The notes under the pieces are model-generated. The model searched no databases, was not told where the DNA came from, and saw nothing but the letters and a program-made list of their open reading frames with translations. A DNA stretch of 35,598 nucleotides, from contig MU619255.1 in the NCBI GenBank assembly GCA_025201805.1, positions 21,512 through 57,109 of the forward strand, given 5' to 3'. Source of the DNA: Parasitella parasitica. Its lineage: Eukaryota > Mucoromycota > Mucoromycetes > Mucorales > Mucoraceae. The translations under genes were made by a program, and so were the position numbers. Within the stretch, counting starts at the first letter, position 1, and every line of letters begins with the position of its first letter. Of the stretch, positions 20,743-33,095 are shown piece after piece.

Positions 20743-21806
20743 ATTGAGAATTTTTCCTAAAAAAAAATGGGAAAAAAACAAAAAAATAGATATATCCTGC
20801 TTATAACATTGAGTCATAATATGGCTGATTACCCCCTCCCCCCATCACCTTGGTCTAAAGTTAGCTTTTGGCGGATCTTGGATTGCTAAAGTCCAATCAT
20901 TACAATACCTTCATATCTTATCTTTTTATGGCCCATTTGTTGTATTACATTAATTCGGATAATATATTAGATTTAAATAAAGTTGAGATCTCTCAAAAAA
21001 TGATAGCTTGACAAAACCTATATGTTTCGATTATTTGAACGAAATTGATGTGCATGTTTTCTAAATTAAATCATTTGAAAGATGAACATGTATCCTAAAA
21101 ATATCCTCAAAATACGTTGAACTAAATCCTTTGACATGAATTTTTTAATCTTTAAGGGATCACAGTTTTTCTTCAAATAGTACAAGTAGATTGGTTGGGA
21201 ACCTACATGACAATATATTCAGAAGCTCTTAAATCGCATCATTAAATGCATTGTTATTCTTTCCTCTGAAATTCCCCTATAATAGCTTTCCCATTGTTTT
21301 GACATAAAAACACATGACGCTTTGTCGACCCTTAAAAGTAATCATATTATTTCAAACATGCCTACCTCTAAAGAATTACAAATCATTTTGAGATAGAGTC
21401 ATTGCTTGACACAGAAGCCCGTATTTTGGTACTCCAACACCATTATACATCTTCTATTTTGACTTTGTTAATATTTTCAGTTAATCTGTCGTCTACACTT
21501 GTGAGCCTTAACTTGCACCAGTTCGGTTGCTATACAGTGGCATCTACAATTTTCAAACGACGGGGTTAAACGTAAAGTGAAAATTTAAGTAGATAGATAT
21601 AGTTGTCAAATGAATGTTCTAGCAGTGCAAAAATCATGCAGCATTAGAATATGAACTGATGCCATAATTTTACAATGAACAGAGCTACTTTTCTTCATTT
21701 TAATTTCTTCAGGTCGATCCTCTTTATGAGGCATTTTATTTCTATTTCATGGTAGTCGATGAAACTAAATTGGACCAATGAAATAAAATTGGTCATTTTA
21801 GATGCA

Positions 21807-21863
21807 AAAATGGGACACGATTGCGAAAGCGGGACACAGATACGAAAATGGGATAAGTCAATG
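21807..21863. repeat. Three imperfect 19-bp tandem units
   Basis: Units at 21807-21825, 21826-21844 and 21845-21863 share the pattern AAAATGGGACACnnnTnCG. The first two are most alike and the third is diverged after GGGA. Confidence 0.75.
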
Positions 21864-22567
21864 TTTATCGAATGGTGATTGGAAAACGTACTGAGTTGAG
21901 TGCATGTCGCTTTGCAATTGAAGAAAAGATTTATATCTTTTGAATATATCACATATACGTATCATTGTCGAAATGACATGTTATTTTTTTTATTGTTTTT
22001 GGAAGGCACAAATAAACTTTTTTAAAAAACAGGATTTTGCCAATTTATGGGTTGTTAATACATACTGCTCTGTCTTATTTCTTATTATTGTACTTCATTC
22101 TCGTATAAAAACACAAATTGACCCAATAGCTATGTTGCATGCATACAAGCTGTACATGTCAACATGCCTCGTATATTGAAGCACAATTATCGGCTATATT
22201 AATTATTTGTTATGAGAGCTACCTATCATATCAGGCTGTTAACGTCGCTAGGATATATTACAAGTCGTCGACTATAACGAAAGCACTTTTTTTTTCATGT
22301 ATTCCATTTGTAATTTTGAGTTCAGAAAATTCGCCTGACACGGCTCAAAGTGCTTGAACCTGTCAAAACAACCACGAAATCTACCATTGAAGCTCCAAAA
22401 AAAACAAGCCTGGTTTTACCTTCCATGAACTTGCTTTTAGTATGGCAATCAGCCAATTTACTATTTGGTTGACACTTTATATAATGCAGTTCACTAAGTT
22501 TTATTGTGAAAATATTAAAGATGCCAAAGTCCATTCTTGTCTAGAAATTTGAATTTAATAGCCAAGT

Positions 22568-22600
<33 letters not shown>

Positions 22601-24069
22601 TTGGAATACCAATGTCATTACAATGAAAGGTTTCAAGCAGTATTTGTGCAGTCTAGGATAGCACAATCACTTGAATAAATGTCAATTGCAGGATAAAACT
22701 ATGACAGTTTGTGCATGTGCGATATGGTGTGATGCACAAATGAGAAATAGTGTATCACTCTCTACTTTTATTTGGTACCTCGATTTCGGAAGCATGGCAT
22801 TAACGTTTGTCTATTGACTAGACTCACACATTTAGAAGTATAGCAATTATCTTGACAAAACATCTGAGACAATGATCTTAATAACAAAAGCACCGATAAA
22901 AAATAGCCAAATGTAGACTTGAGAAGAAAGCGTTTACATTATGAACGTGGCATTGGGAGTAAGAATAGGCTAAATAGTGCTTGAAGAAGAAAATAGGTAA
23001 CATAAACAAAGCATAGACAAAAGTGCTACAATCGAATGTAACTCACGCAGCCTTGAATTGAGCTGTCGCTAGTATAGTTTTAGCTCAAATCTTGTTAGGT
23101 TTATTAATCATTTTTCATTAATATGTTAAAAAGCCATGCCAAAAAATTCCCAAGGTAATACTTTCTGAATTAATAATACATCATGAGCAAATAAAAACAA
23201 AAAACAACAACAAACATTACCACAAGATTCGTTATTTCTAAAAACTTCCTTTGAACAACTATCCAACTTCATCACTAGCACAAACATGAGCTGCTGGTCG
23301 GTTCCACTCAGTGGTGCTGTGTTTTATAGAGAAACACATGAGCATGTGAAACATTGATACAATATACAATGGTTGTGTGGTCAGTGTATTATAGAAGTCA
23401 GTAATTCAGGCATAAACATATGCAGTCAGCTATACTGAGCTCCATTTAATAGTATGTATACACTCATAAATTTGTATTCAATTATGCTGTTGATATTGAT
23501 GATGATGCCAGAGCAGTATCATATAAGTACTACATCAAGTGTTTGTTTTTGTTGTTGTTGTGTACACTTTTTTTATACCTGTATACAGCCTATTTATATA
23601 TTCCTGTTAAGCACGTTATTAGGTATGCACATTGACACCATGAAATCATCATTTTATGCAATGAATATATGTCCATTTGTGCCTAATAACCATGAATCAC
23701 GCATTTTTTGCACACACAAAATTCGTGATAAGAAATCGGAATCATGATACCGAATAACGTAGTACTAAATTTCACTCAACAGAAGCAGCATCAGTTTGAT
23801 TGAGAAATCGAATCATGAATTTCAAGAAAATAAAAGTAAAAGAAGCAACCATAGCAAAAATGAAAAATGGGAACAGTATTGTTTAAATGAACAGGATCAA
23901 TAGTGATTGAAGCGTTTTTTTTTTTTTTCAGGAGAGATGAGCTTGCATTTGTAACTGTTTCTTCTTTAAGTCAATGTTTTCATGTACTTAAATGGATTAA
24001 AGTGGTGGTACAGCCGTGTTTTCAAGCATCATCATGTTGTATAAATATCCACGTTATTTTTTTTTCCAC

Positions 24070-24077
24070 TATATAAA
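24070..24077 (+). promoter_or_regulatory. TATA box of the Sel1-repeat gene
   Basis: TATATAAA lies 152 bases before the ATG at 24229, downstream of a T-rich stretch. It is the best TATA match in the region, and it would predict a leader of a little over 100 bases. Confidence 0.45.
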
Positions 24078-24228
24078 TCATCAGTAAAAACCTTGTACCA
24101 TTCATATCCTTTTTCCAATTTTTTTTATTTAATCCAGTATACACGTACGCAACCAATACATCTTCTCCTATCAAGTAATTTGATATAATTCTTTTCTTAA
24201 TAGAAATCTTGAGTAAAATAGCTTCAAA

Positions 24229-27200
24229 ATGGGGAATAATATCAGCTCAAATAAAAGCGAAGCATCACCATTCAAAAGATCTAGATATATTCAAGGTCAA
24301 ACAAAATTTTCAGCACCCTCAGCATCTGTAACATCTGTGTATGTGCCATCACCATCTTACACAACAACAACAGCAATTACTGATAAAGAGCAACAGGAAA
24401 ATATCAATTTCGTCACTGACAAAACTCAAATTTATGCACAATCAAGCAGGCTGGGGAAAAGACCACTGATGTCCAGCATAGAGACACCGACAACAAGTTC
24501 ATTGTTGCCAGTAATTTCAGAGAAGCAGCGCAAAGATCCAACCGCCACAATTTCTGAATCATCACTACCACCAGCATCCATGCAACACCTTGATAAACTA
24601 TCGCATAAGCGTCTAAAATCACAGCGAAACAGTCGACAAAGCAAAATGCGAGAGCGGTATAGTTCAACCATCTCAGCCAGCGGGTTCAGTAGTACAATCG
24701 GTGAACCTTTGCACTTCTCCATGATGGGAGATTCTAGTATTACAGACGTTACCAATGTGTCCAGTTTTTCAATTAATTCGTTCTTGGACAAAACAGGCGA
24801 AGACAATAATTATATCATGGCTATACCAGACACTGATTTCGAAGCCAACAAATCAAACTGGTCCACAGAAACGGCGTCAAATACGCAAGATATTCTAGAT
24901 CTACTCACTCAACATCCAGAAGCTGTTTATGACATCCTTACAAGCATCTTTGGTTCCGACAGGATGCGTTCTAATGCAGAATTGCAAAGAGAAGCGTTTC
25001 AAGCAGCCGAAACCTGGAGCCTAAGGCCTACTGATGTCTCTGCAAAGGTCATTGTTGCCTGTTGTAAACTCTGTGGCTGGGGAACAAGCAAAAATTCCAT
25101 AAAAGGGTTAAATGAAATTCAAGCTTTGGCGGAAAGGGGTGTTTGGGAGGCTTTCTACTATCTTGGTCAATGCTTTCATTATGGCGTGGAGCAATCCAGT
25201 GACGGCTATAACCTTTCAGGATGCCCCCTTTCAGCTCATATTATCCAACCTATCGATAGAGATCAAGCGATTTCTTGGTACCGCAAAGTGATAGAGACTT
25301 CCAGTCATATTTCCAGCGACCGTGTTCGATTCTATGTTGCTGAGGCTCAGTTCAGAATTGCTGCTATTAATTTTGCATCTGGAAATATCGACCTTTGCAA
25401 TGTAGATGAAAATGTTGATTATTTAAGGCAAAGTGCTGCAACTGGCAACAGGTAGCTGGACTTGGATGAATCTGTTGTTATATACACATATTAACACGCA
25501 AACTGTAATAGAAAATCTGAATTCTCTCTAGGGTTTCTGCTGGAAACATGTGTAATCCAGGATTCTACCTTTAATGCTAAAGATTACTATACCAAGAGTG
25601 CCAATAAAGGTTATGCCCCATCTCAAATTCAACTGGCACTTATCCTGCTAAGAGACAACTCACCAGAGGGAATTTCTTGGCTTAGTAAAGCTGCCCAACT
25701 GGTAAGATTAAAATGCACTACTGAAACAATTGCAACGCAGCATCTGACTTGCAGTCTCTGTTTCATGTCAAAATTATAGGGCGACCCTCGAGCGTTTTAT
25801 CACCTTGGTGAATGCTATGAATTTGGTAAAAGCGTCAAGTCTGATCCGGCTGCTGCTGTTCATAATTACCAGACTGCTGCCGATAGACATAGCCACCACA
25901 TGTCCGAGTTTCGACTTGGCATGCATTATTTATACGGTGGCCTTGATTTAGAAAAAGATGTTTTGAAGGCTTTCATTTATCTCGAACGCGCTGCTAAGGG
26001 TGGCTATCCAGAGGCTCAGTATTTACTGGGTATAATGTATCGTGATGGCAAAGCGCCTCTGTCTAGCACAAGAAGTGTGCGCCAGACATCTGCTGAGATC
26101 TCTAAAAACAAAAAAGAAGCCTTCCGTTGGATCAGAAAAGCTGCTAACCAGCGTATGCATGCTGCTATTACTCAAGTTGCCAGCTGCTATGAAGATGGTG
26201 TCGGCACTCCTGTCAATCTCTCATCTGCTACTGAATACTACGAAATTGCTACCAGTATTCCTGGAAAATACCTCCCTAGTGCTCAACTGACATATGCTCG
26301 GTTCTTGCACAAGAATGGCAAGTACGAAAGGGCGCTCAAAATGTATCTTTATGCCTCTGGTCTTAAGCGCTCTGCTCTCAACACACATGCTCCAAATAAC
26401 ACTATTGCTCGTACTGCTAAGCGGATGGTTGCCTTGCTGTATCTCGATGAAAAAGACCTAACAACTCCCTACAAGCCTAAAGAAGCATTTGAACTTTTGA
26501 CTGAACTTGCTTCGGCTCCCCAAGGTGATGCTGACGCCCATTACTGGATTGCTGTTTGTCACGAAGAAGGCATCTCTGGGCTGGTGGAGATTGATCTCCC
26601 CAAGGCTTATGAGCACTACGTAGCTGGTGCCAATTTGGGTTCCACTGATGCGCAATTTCAGGTATGTCAAAGTCTATAACACTATCTCTAGCAGCTTTTT
26701 GTTCTAAATCAATCTTTGCACGTATTTACATATAGGTTGGACACATGCTTTGCAAAGGCATTGGTGTCAAAGAAGATCGACTTGCTGCCTTCAACTGGTT
26801 TCAGAAAGCTGCTGAAAAAATCAATGCCAAGGCTTTTTATTATATTGGCATCTATTACTATAACGGCAGTGGCACCATCGGAAAAGACCACCAACAGGCG
26901 CGTATCTACTTTAAGCAATCTGCTGAATTGGGTCATGTAGAGGCGATGGTATCATTTGCTCAAATCTGCCAAGAGAAGCTCAAAGAAGATGCCTCATCTC
27001 TGAGCAGTACCGAAATCGATTCGCTCCAATCCGAATCTGTAAGATGGTATACCAAGGCTGCCAAGCAAAATCATACTGCCGCTTTGCGCGAGCTAGGTCG
27101 ACTCTATGCCGCTAAAGGTGATGACAAGACCTCTGCAGACTGCTACCTTAAAGCTTCAAATCTCAACGATGCGCTGGCAACTCTTTTTTTGGGCGGATAC

Positions 27201-30200
27201 TATGAAAATGGGCAAGGCGTAACGCAGAACAAACAAACAGCACTTGCATACTATAGCAAAGCCATTGAACTTGGCCAGCCTACGTAAGTGTATAGCGTCT
27301 AGTTTTAGCAGTGCACAGAACTTACATGTTGTACAGAGCTTTATTTGCTATTGCCGAACTGTACGAAAAACTCCATGAACATGAAAAAGCCTACAGTTAC
27401 TATCAACGCATCTCTGTTGACTCTAGAATATCCAAAAACTATAGATCTAGCAAAGTGTCTCGTCTCAAAATGGCTTTGTACAGCTTGAATTATGACCCAA
27501 ACACGCTCCTTTCTGAAAAGCCCAACGTCAACACTAGGATCCTCATCCCATCCGGCTTATTGCTACCTAGAACAGAAGCATTTCAAATCTTGTACAATCT
27601 TGCACAGGACGAAAACTTGACTGATGCGTACAACTGGATTGGTAAGCTATTCAATATATATACATGGATGCAATTTGCATGACTAACAGGCTACGTCTAG
27701 CTGAGTGTTACCAAGATGGCAATGGCACCGCTCGAAACAACACATTGTCTATTCATTGGAGAACCAAAGCATCTCAAGAAGCAAACGACATCCAAGCAAC
27801 AACAAAGCTAGCATCCATGTACGAACATGGCATTGGTGGCGTTGAAAAGAATCTCGTCTACTCTTACCAGTTGTATCAAAAGTGCGCAGACAAGAACAAC
27901 GTCCTCAGTCAGCATAAACTAGGTTAGTCGCAAACCTCCTTTTTATATTCATATCACATATACCACTATCTCCATCTCCTTCATCAATATGTATCATATT
28001 CTTAACTCCAACTACCTTCCCTCTTATATATATTTTATAAATATACTGTGCAATGTATACACTACGGCACTCTTATGCTTTATCCCCCTCCCCCCCCCCT
28101 ATATATGTTATAACATCTTACTAAATGTATCTTTTCTTATCTATCACTTGTGCAAAATTTGCAACCTTATCCTACAACCCAAATAAACAAAACCATATTA
28201 AACTGTGTAAAACGTGGCCAAAAAAAAAAAAAAAAAAAAAAAAGTGGAAAAACGGGGAAAAAAAAAAAAAAAAAAAAAAAATAGGAATGTTGTTTTGGCG
28301 CGGAAAGGGAATCATTTCTATCAATCTGGGCATGGCTGTCATTTGGTTTACTCGATCTGCTCGTCAAGGTTATGCTCCTAGCCACTGGGCTCTTGGTCAG
28401 ATTGCACTGGAAAATGGCGATTTGCATATTGCCATTGCCTGGTGGGAAACGGCGACGAAGCTCAACACAAACACAAGACAAGACCCCATCAATGTGGACC
28501 ACTTGCTGACAACGACGTGCGATTCAGAGGCACTGATTATTTTGGGAAAGATCATCCAAAGCCAAAAGGAATCTGTACTGTATAATGCAGCCAGCAGTGG
28601 CAGTTGTGAAACAAGTTCGGTTGCTTCTGGTAAAAGCCATCTCGGTTCGGTGCATTCAAGAGACGAGGCAGAATTGTTTTCCCGTGCTCAGCAAGAGAAC
28701 CATGGACTAGCCCTGCGATGTTTTGGCCAAGCTGCATCTATGGGCAATGTGGAAGGCATGTACCTTACTGCACAGGCATGGCACAAAGATAAAGATTATC
28801 CCATGGCATTAGAGAATTATGAAAAGGCTGCAGCTCATGGTCATTTGCCTTCGCGCATTATGTGTGCGACATACCAAATATACGGCCTCGGTGGTAAAGA
28901 AACTAACGCGCATGCTGGATTTAATGTAAGGGCTAGACGTTGAAATTTAACTAATTTTGTATAATAATGTTATATTTAGGAATTGCTGGACTGCGCTATG
29001 CATGATCCTGATGCATACCTGTACCTGGGAAGGTGCTGTGAACGTGGTTTAGGCACATTTATAGACGTTTCCAAGGCGCTGGAATGGTACCATCTATCTA
29101 TCGATAAAAAAGACGACTCTGAAGCCATGTTCAGAGTGGGCCAAATTCATGCTACTGCCGCCGCTTCATCGGAATCTTCACCACAGAGGGACATGGACGC
29201 CGTGTATTGGTATCGACGTGCAATTAGTAAAGATAACCATCCACGTGCAAACTTTCGCATTGCATTTTACTATATCCATGGAATTCAACAAAGAGAAGAT
29301 CCTTCGTACCTCCTTGAGCCTGATTTAGAAATCGCAGTTCATCATCTACGTGCTGCTGCCAACCAAGATGATCAAGATGCCATGTTTGAATTTGGCCAAT
29401 TGTTACTGAGTGTCAAAGATAACCGCTGCACCTCTAATTTCTCTATGGAGCTGCAATCAGAAGGCCTGCGTTGGTATGAAGTTGCTGCCGATAGAGGTTC
29501 TCGCGATGCTCTTAGAGAGCTTGGTAATTTATATCATACAGGGCGTGGCGATGAAGAACTTGAAAATGAAATATTGGCGATCCAGCAAGACTTTGAAAAG
29601 GCGTACGATTACTTTAGTCGTGGTGCTCATTTAGGTGACAAAACATCTGCGTTGTTCTTAGGAACCTATCATGAACATGGAATTGGCGTAGCGCCCAGTA
29701 TTGATTTGGCTCAACAATGGTATACCGTAGCAGTAGAACTTGGTACGACTTTTACAACCACAACAGAAGATTTGCCACTACATGACTCCTCTGGATGGTG
29801 GCCTGCTCAGCTTTGCCTAGCTCGTGTTTTACATCAAAATGAGGAAACGCAAAGCGAGGCTCATCGGCTATTCTCAACCATCTACCACGCCCACAAGCCA
29901 GAGCAACATCTAGCGTATCTAGAATTCATGTTGGCACAATACGAATTATATGGTCTAGGTGGTGTACCAGTTCAAGCGTCAGAAGCCATGACCAAGCTCT
30001 TAAATTTGGCTGAGCAAGGTTACTTGAAAGCGTTCTTTCCTGTTGCACAATGCTATCAAAATGGCATTGGCGTTGAGAAAAATCCTCTAAAAGCACTCGA
30101 ATGGTACGTTCTGTTAGTACACAATCCCGTTGTCGCAGTAGATCAGGATTCAATGGACGAAGATGATCTTGATGATCTTTCGCAAGCTTATTTCCAACTG

Positions 30201-30398
30201 GCTGAATTTTATCGTCAGGGAACCGTGGTTGCCATAGATACCGACAAGGCCGATACGTTGTATAAAATTGCTGCTGAGCGAGGTATGTCTGTCATACTAT
30301 GAGTTTGTGTTGTTTATGTCATATTGACCTACATCTCCTTGAAAATTACAGGTTCAACTGAAGCTAAAGAGTATCTGTCATTGATAGAGGACAATTAA
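24229..30398 (+). CDS. Giant Sel1-repeat (HCP-like) protein with putative N-myristoylation motif
   Basis: Nine exons: 24229-25451, 25512-25701, 25780-26661, 26736-27283, 27337-27641, 27701-27922, 28285-28925, 28980-30282, 30352-30398, giving 1786 residues with frame kept throughout. The protein begins M-G-N-N-I-S-S-N, matching the N-myristoylation pattern G-x-x-x-S. Residues 2-220 are Ser/Thr/Pro-rich, basic and probably disordered, and from about 290 to the end it is a continuous Sel1 solenoid. I count roughly 30 to 34 units of the type A-x-x-x-L-G-x-x-Y-x-x-G-x-G. Sel1 repeats are alpha/alpha scaffolds for protein assembly; no enzymatic domain is seen. Seven introns are 53-78 bp but the sixth is 362 bp and ends in A24-TAG. 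A membrane-tethered scaffold is inference. A chitin-synthase activator (Chs4-like) role is possible, but no CaaX box is present. Confidence 0.9.
27923..28284 (+). other. Unusually long low-complexity intron of the Sel1 gene
   Basis: The sixth intron is 362 bp against 53-78 bp for the others. It runs from GTTAGT through a pyrimidine-rich and C-run zone (about 28086-28099) to two runs of 24 A (28220-28243 and 28258-28281) separated by a short G-rich spacer. It ends in TAG directly after the second A run. Retaining the frame across it (K-L-G-M-L-F-W-R-G-K-G) is the evidence that it is an intron. Confidence 0.75.
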
Positions 30399-31050
30399 AG
30401 TCATTTATATCGCATTCGTTACTATAAAATAGCACACAAGATATTCATTGTCAAATATCCATTTTATGATAAGGAGAGACAACAGCTATAAGGATTTGAG
30501 GCTGTGTATTTTTTTTTTTTTTTTTGTTTTCAAATGAATATATATACGTATTCAACAATGTGTTACGAGATGATAGTAAGAAATCTTACTACTTTTGACA
30601 TCATTTTTTGATGGGGAAGCAATTCTTTCAAGTACAGTTTTGGATTTGTTTGTTACTCAGATATTTTGAAATGTTTATTTTTATAATTATTCCAACATCT
30701 CGTACTGTACACGATATAATGGCTGAAATGACGAGTGCGTGGTACCAGAGGCCCTTTCTCCCCTCTTTTATTCAAGTTGAAAGTTGCACAAAAAAAAAGA
30801 ACAGAGCTGTTTAAATATAGATTTTTGATGTAAAAATTCATTTTACAGCTTTGCATGGCGTCTATGTTTGTAATCAAAAACGGGGCACACAAAGAGCGAA
30901 GCATTTTCGGGGTGGAGCGGTATTGTAACGAATGTGTTGTAAATATATTTATCAAGATCAATTTTTATGGGCTCCGTAATAGAAAGATATAAAAGGGTGC
31001 GATAAAATTTTGCTCTTTCTCCCCTATCCATTTCAAAATAGCATAACAAT
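30399..31050. other. Intergenic spacer with T-run
   Basis: This holds the 3' flank of the Sel1 gene, a T run near 30508-30525, and the promoter of the WWE-like gene. No coding content is recognised. Confidence 0.55.
30988..30995 (+). promoter_or_regulatory. TATA box of the WWE-like gene
   Basis: TATAAAAG lies 63 bases upstream of the ATG at 31051, followed by a pyrimidine-rich stretch (TGCTCTTTCTCCCC) of the kind seen at fungal start sites. It implies a very short leader. Confidence 0.6.
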
Positions 31051-31914
31051 ATGAAAAATAGCATTCGTAATCTCTTTGGCCTAAAGAAAAGGTCATCTAA
31101 ATCAAATGTCAATACATTAAATCAAGTTTATTCGCCCAGTTCATCTGTATCTTCATTTTCGTCAGAGGCTTCCAGTGAGTCATCACAACCTCAAACACCC
31201 ACAGGCACGTCAATGCAGGAAAACCGTGGTATTTTCCGTACATTGGAGCCTGTGTGGTACTTTCATTCAAGATTACTATCAAATCAACAGCAGCAAGAAT
31301 GGATTGGATTTGATGATCATTCTCAATTCTATCTTGAAAGCTCTTTTCACTCAAAGCCTGAATGCAGCCTCAGTCAATCACAACTTGGCCCATGCACTGT
31401 CTTGTTCAAACCTCTTCCTCCTTTAATCAAGCAGCAGCATCCAAAATCAAGACATAGTATGATGGTTGTAGGCTCCCAGCATGCTTCAATGCCTTCTCTC
31501 AGTCGCCCCGCTAATACCAATGTTTTGACATTAGAGTTGAACAAAAATGTGCGTCGTACTATATCTCCCGTCTGGTGGTATGAACAAGACTTGGCAGATG
31601 GCTCAAAGGGTATGTGTAGGTTTGATTACAGAAACCAAGTAAGGCTCGAGGCTTTATCAGAAGGCCGTACAAGACTGGTGTTGACTGATGATGCATTCAA
31701 TGTGCCATTTACTGTTGTACTGGAGTCCCCCAAACAGCGTGATTCGAAGGAGGAAGTGCGCGGATTCTTGTATCTGGAACCAGTGTCCACTGCTTTCCAC
31801 TTGGCCTACAATGCTACCTTAACCAGCGGTCAGAAAATGGAACAATTTCAAATGGAAGATGCAGCTTATATTGGCGATGAAAACATGAGTCTCTCTCGCC
31901 GATTTTCTATTTAA
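31051..31914 (+). CDS. Intronless protein with two WWE-like repeats
   Basis: A single open frame of 287 residues with TATA box 63 bases upstream. The N terminus (M-K-N-S-I-R-N-L-F-G-L-K-K-R) is basic and amphipathic, followed by a Ser-rich linker to about residue 60. Two related modules follow. The first has L-E-P-V-W-Y-F-H, E-W-I-G-F-D, and F-Y-L-E-S, then C-T-V-L-F-K-P. The second has I-S-P-V-W-W-Y-E, C-R-F-D-Y and V-R-L-E-A, then F-T-V-V-L-E-S. The W-x-Y/F start, W/F-x-F-x-D centre and L-E signature match the WWE-type fold found near DDHD phospholipases and ubiquitin ligases. No catalytic domain is attached. A peptide- or lipid-handling adaptor role is possible but unproved. It ends convergently with the hydrolase gene. 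Confidence 0.75.
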   Translation: MKNSIRNLFGLKKRSSKSNVNTLNQVYSPSSSVSSFSSEASSESSQPQTPTGTSMQENRGIFRTLEPVWYFHSRLLSNQQQQEWIGFDDHSQFYLESSFHSKPECSLSQSQLGPCTVLFKPLPPLIKQQHPKSRHSMMVVGSQHASMPSLSRPANTNVLTLELNKNVRRTISPVWWYEQDLADGSKGMCRFDYRNQVRLEALSEGRTRLVLTDDAFNVPFTVVLESPKQRDSKEEVRGFLYLEPVSTAFHLAYNATLTSGQKMEQFQMEDAAYIGDENMSLSRRFSI

Positions 31915-32061
31915 ATCTTTACTTTTATCAGCATATATTCTTCAACATCCATTGTATTCACTATCTCTTGGCATTCAACCCCCTTCATTAATTATAACCT
32001 GTAACTCTCCTGATGTCGCTCTTAGATCCACAAGCTACTGTATGTACATATTATCCTTTGA

Positions 32062-32067
32062 AATAAA
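32062..32067 (+). terminator. Polyadenylation signal of the WWE-like gene
   Basis: AATAAA occurs 148 bases after the stop codon, followed by A-rich and then T-rich sequence. Confidence 0.45.
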
Positions 32068-33006
32068 AAAGAGACTATGATATAGTTATTTCCTCAACAT
32101 GACTACATCTGTAATACTTGGTCTACTGTGTTTTAACCATCTCTTTTGTATCAGTTTATAATTATAGAAGCAAGATTGTTGGTGTCACATTGTTGGCAGT
32201 GGTACAGCTACCACGTCTTCCTTGGCTTCGACACAGCTCACTGGGACCCATTCCAAGGTTATTTGGCGTTTTTTTTTTTTTTTTTTTTTTTTTTGTTGGG
32301 GAACTCATAGAAGCAAGCACATACTTTAATGCGCCAGAAATTTTAGAATATTGTTGCTCTCGGGTATCCTTGGTTTATTTATACAAACGCACCTGTGTTC
32401 TAAAGACGCATTGAGGAATGCGTGTGTATAGATGCATCCCTTATTCCTCGATAAATGTCTCTATATTGACTATGTTCTGATTTTAGAAACCAATATTCAA
32501 TTAATTGCATTCTGCTGTGATATGTGTAAAAAAAATAAGTGATTATATAATATACAATTATGCCAATTGAAGCATTTTTTTCGTGTATAGATCGAACATT
32601 TATAGATCTACTGCTCCGGTTAAATCCGTTTACAGAAATCTCGGGCCATTATTTTTACATTTGCAGCGGGATCGATTTCAGCCGAAAGTAAATGATGACA
32701 TTTATGTAATACAAATCCTTTTTTTTTTTTTTAACATGGATTGAACCAAATGCAAAAGTCTCAGAACCAAACTAGATAAGCATTTTTTCTTTCAAACAGC
32801 TAGCCTTGCCAACGAATGGCGCGATTCTTGATTCGGCTTGGATTGGTAACCGAGGTTGGAAGAAGAAGGGGGGGGGCAGTAATCTTCAATTAATAAAATC
32901 GTCAGAGGGATAATATGAATAAAGATAAATTTGGGTAGATTAAAAGCTGAAATTGGTCGAAATTATGCCAATGTGTCTTTCTCCACTGCTTTGTGTTAGC
33001 TTTGCT

Positions 33007-33041
33007 TGTAAAATGTAAAATGTAAAATGTAAAATGTAAAA
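33007..33041. repeat. Five perfect 7-bp tandem units TGTAAAA
   Basis: Units run without interruption from 33007 to 33041. They lie just downstream (on the minus strand) of the hydrolase stop codon at 33096. Confidence 0.9.
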
Positions 33042-33095
33042 TTTCAATGTATTTTATAATGTAATATGTGATAAATAAATGGCAATAGAAGGGAT

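Larger units (their letters stand above)
20743..24228. other. 3.5-kb divergent intergenic region
   Basis: It lies between the divergently transcribed IDP1 and Sel1-repeat genes. Features seen: a pyrimidine C-rich tract near 20831-20845, a CCAAT box near 20893, a three-unit 19-bp tandem repeat at 21807-21863, and a T run fused to an A run at about 22567-22599. A minus-strand frame at 22322-22534 of about 70 codons is free of low complexity but matches nothing I recognise. No other gene can be supported; an unrecognised non-coding RNA cannot be excluded. Confidence 0.5.
31915..33095. other. Convergent intergenic region with T runs
   Basis: It lies between the 3' ends of the WWE-like and hydrolase genes. 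It holds a polyadenylation AATAAA at 32062-32067, a T run at about 32271-32294, another T run near 32720-32732, a G7 run near 32870, and five 7-bp repeats at 33007-33041. No coding region is supportable. Confidence 0.5.

Noticed and set aside
22322-22534. Minus-strand frame of 70 codons, possibly a transposase fragment
   Set aside because: Not low complexity, but I could not match it to any DDE or other transposase motif; left as unassigned.
28125-28284. Coding start with a Lys-rich stretch upstream of the Sel1 exon
   Set aside because: The Lys run is the translation of the intron's A runs; Sel1 repeat continuity demands splicing at 28284.
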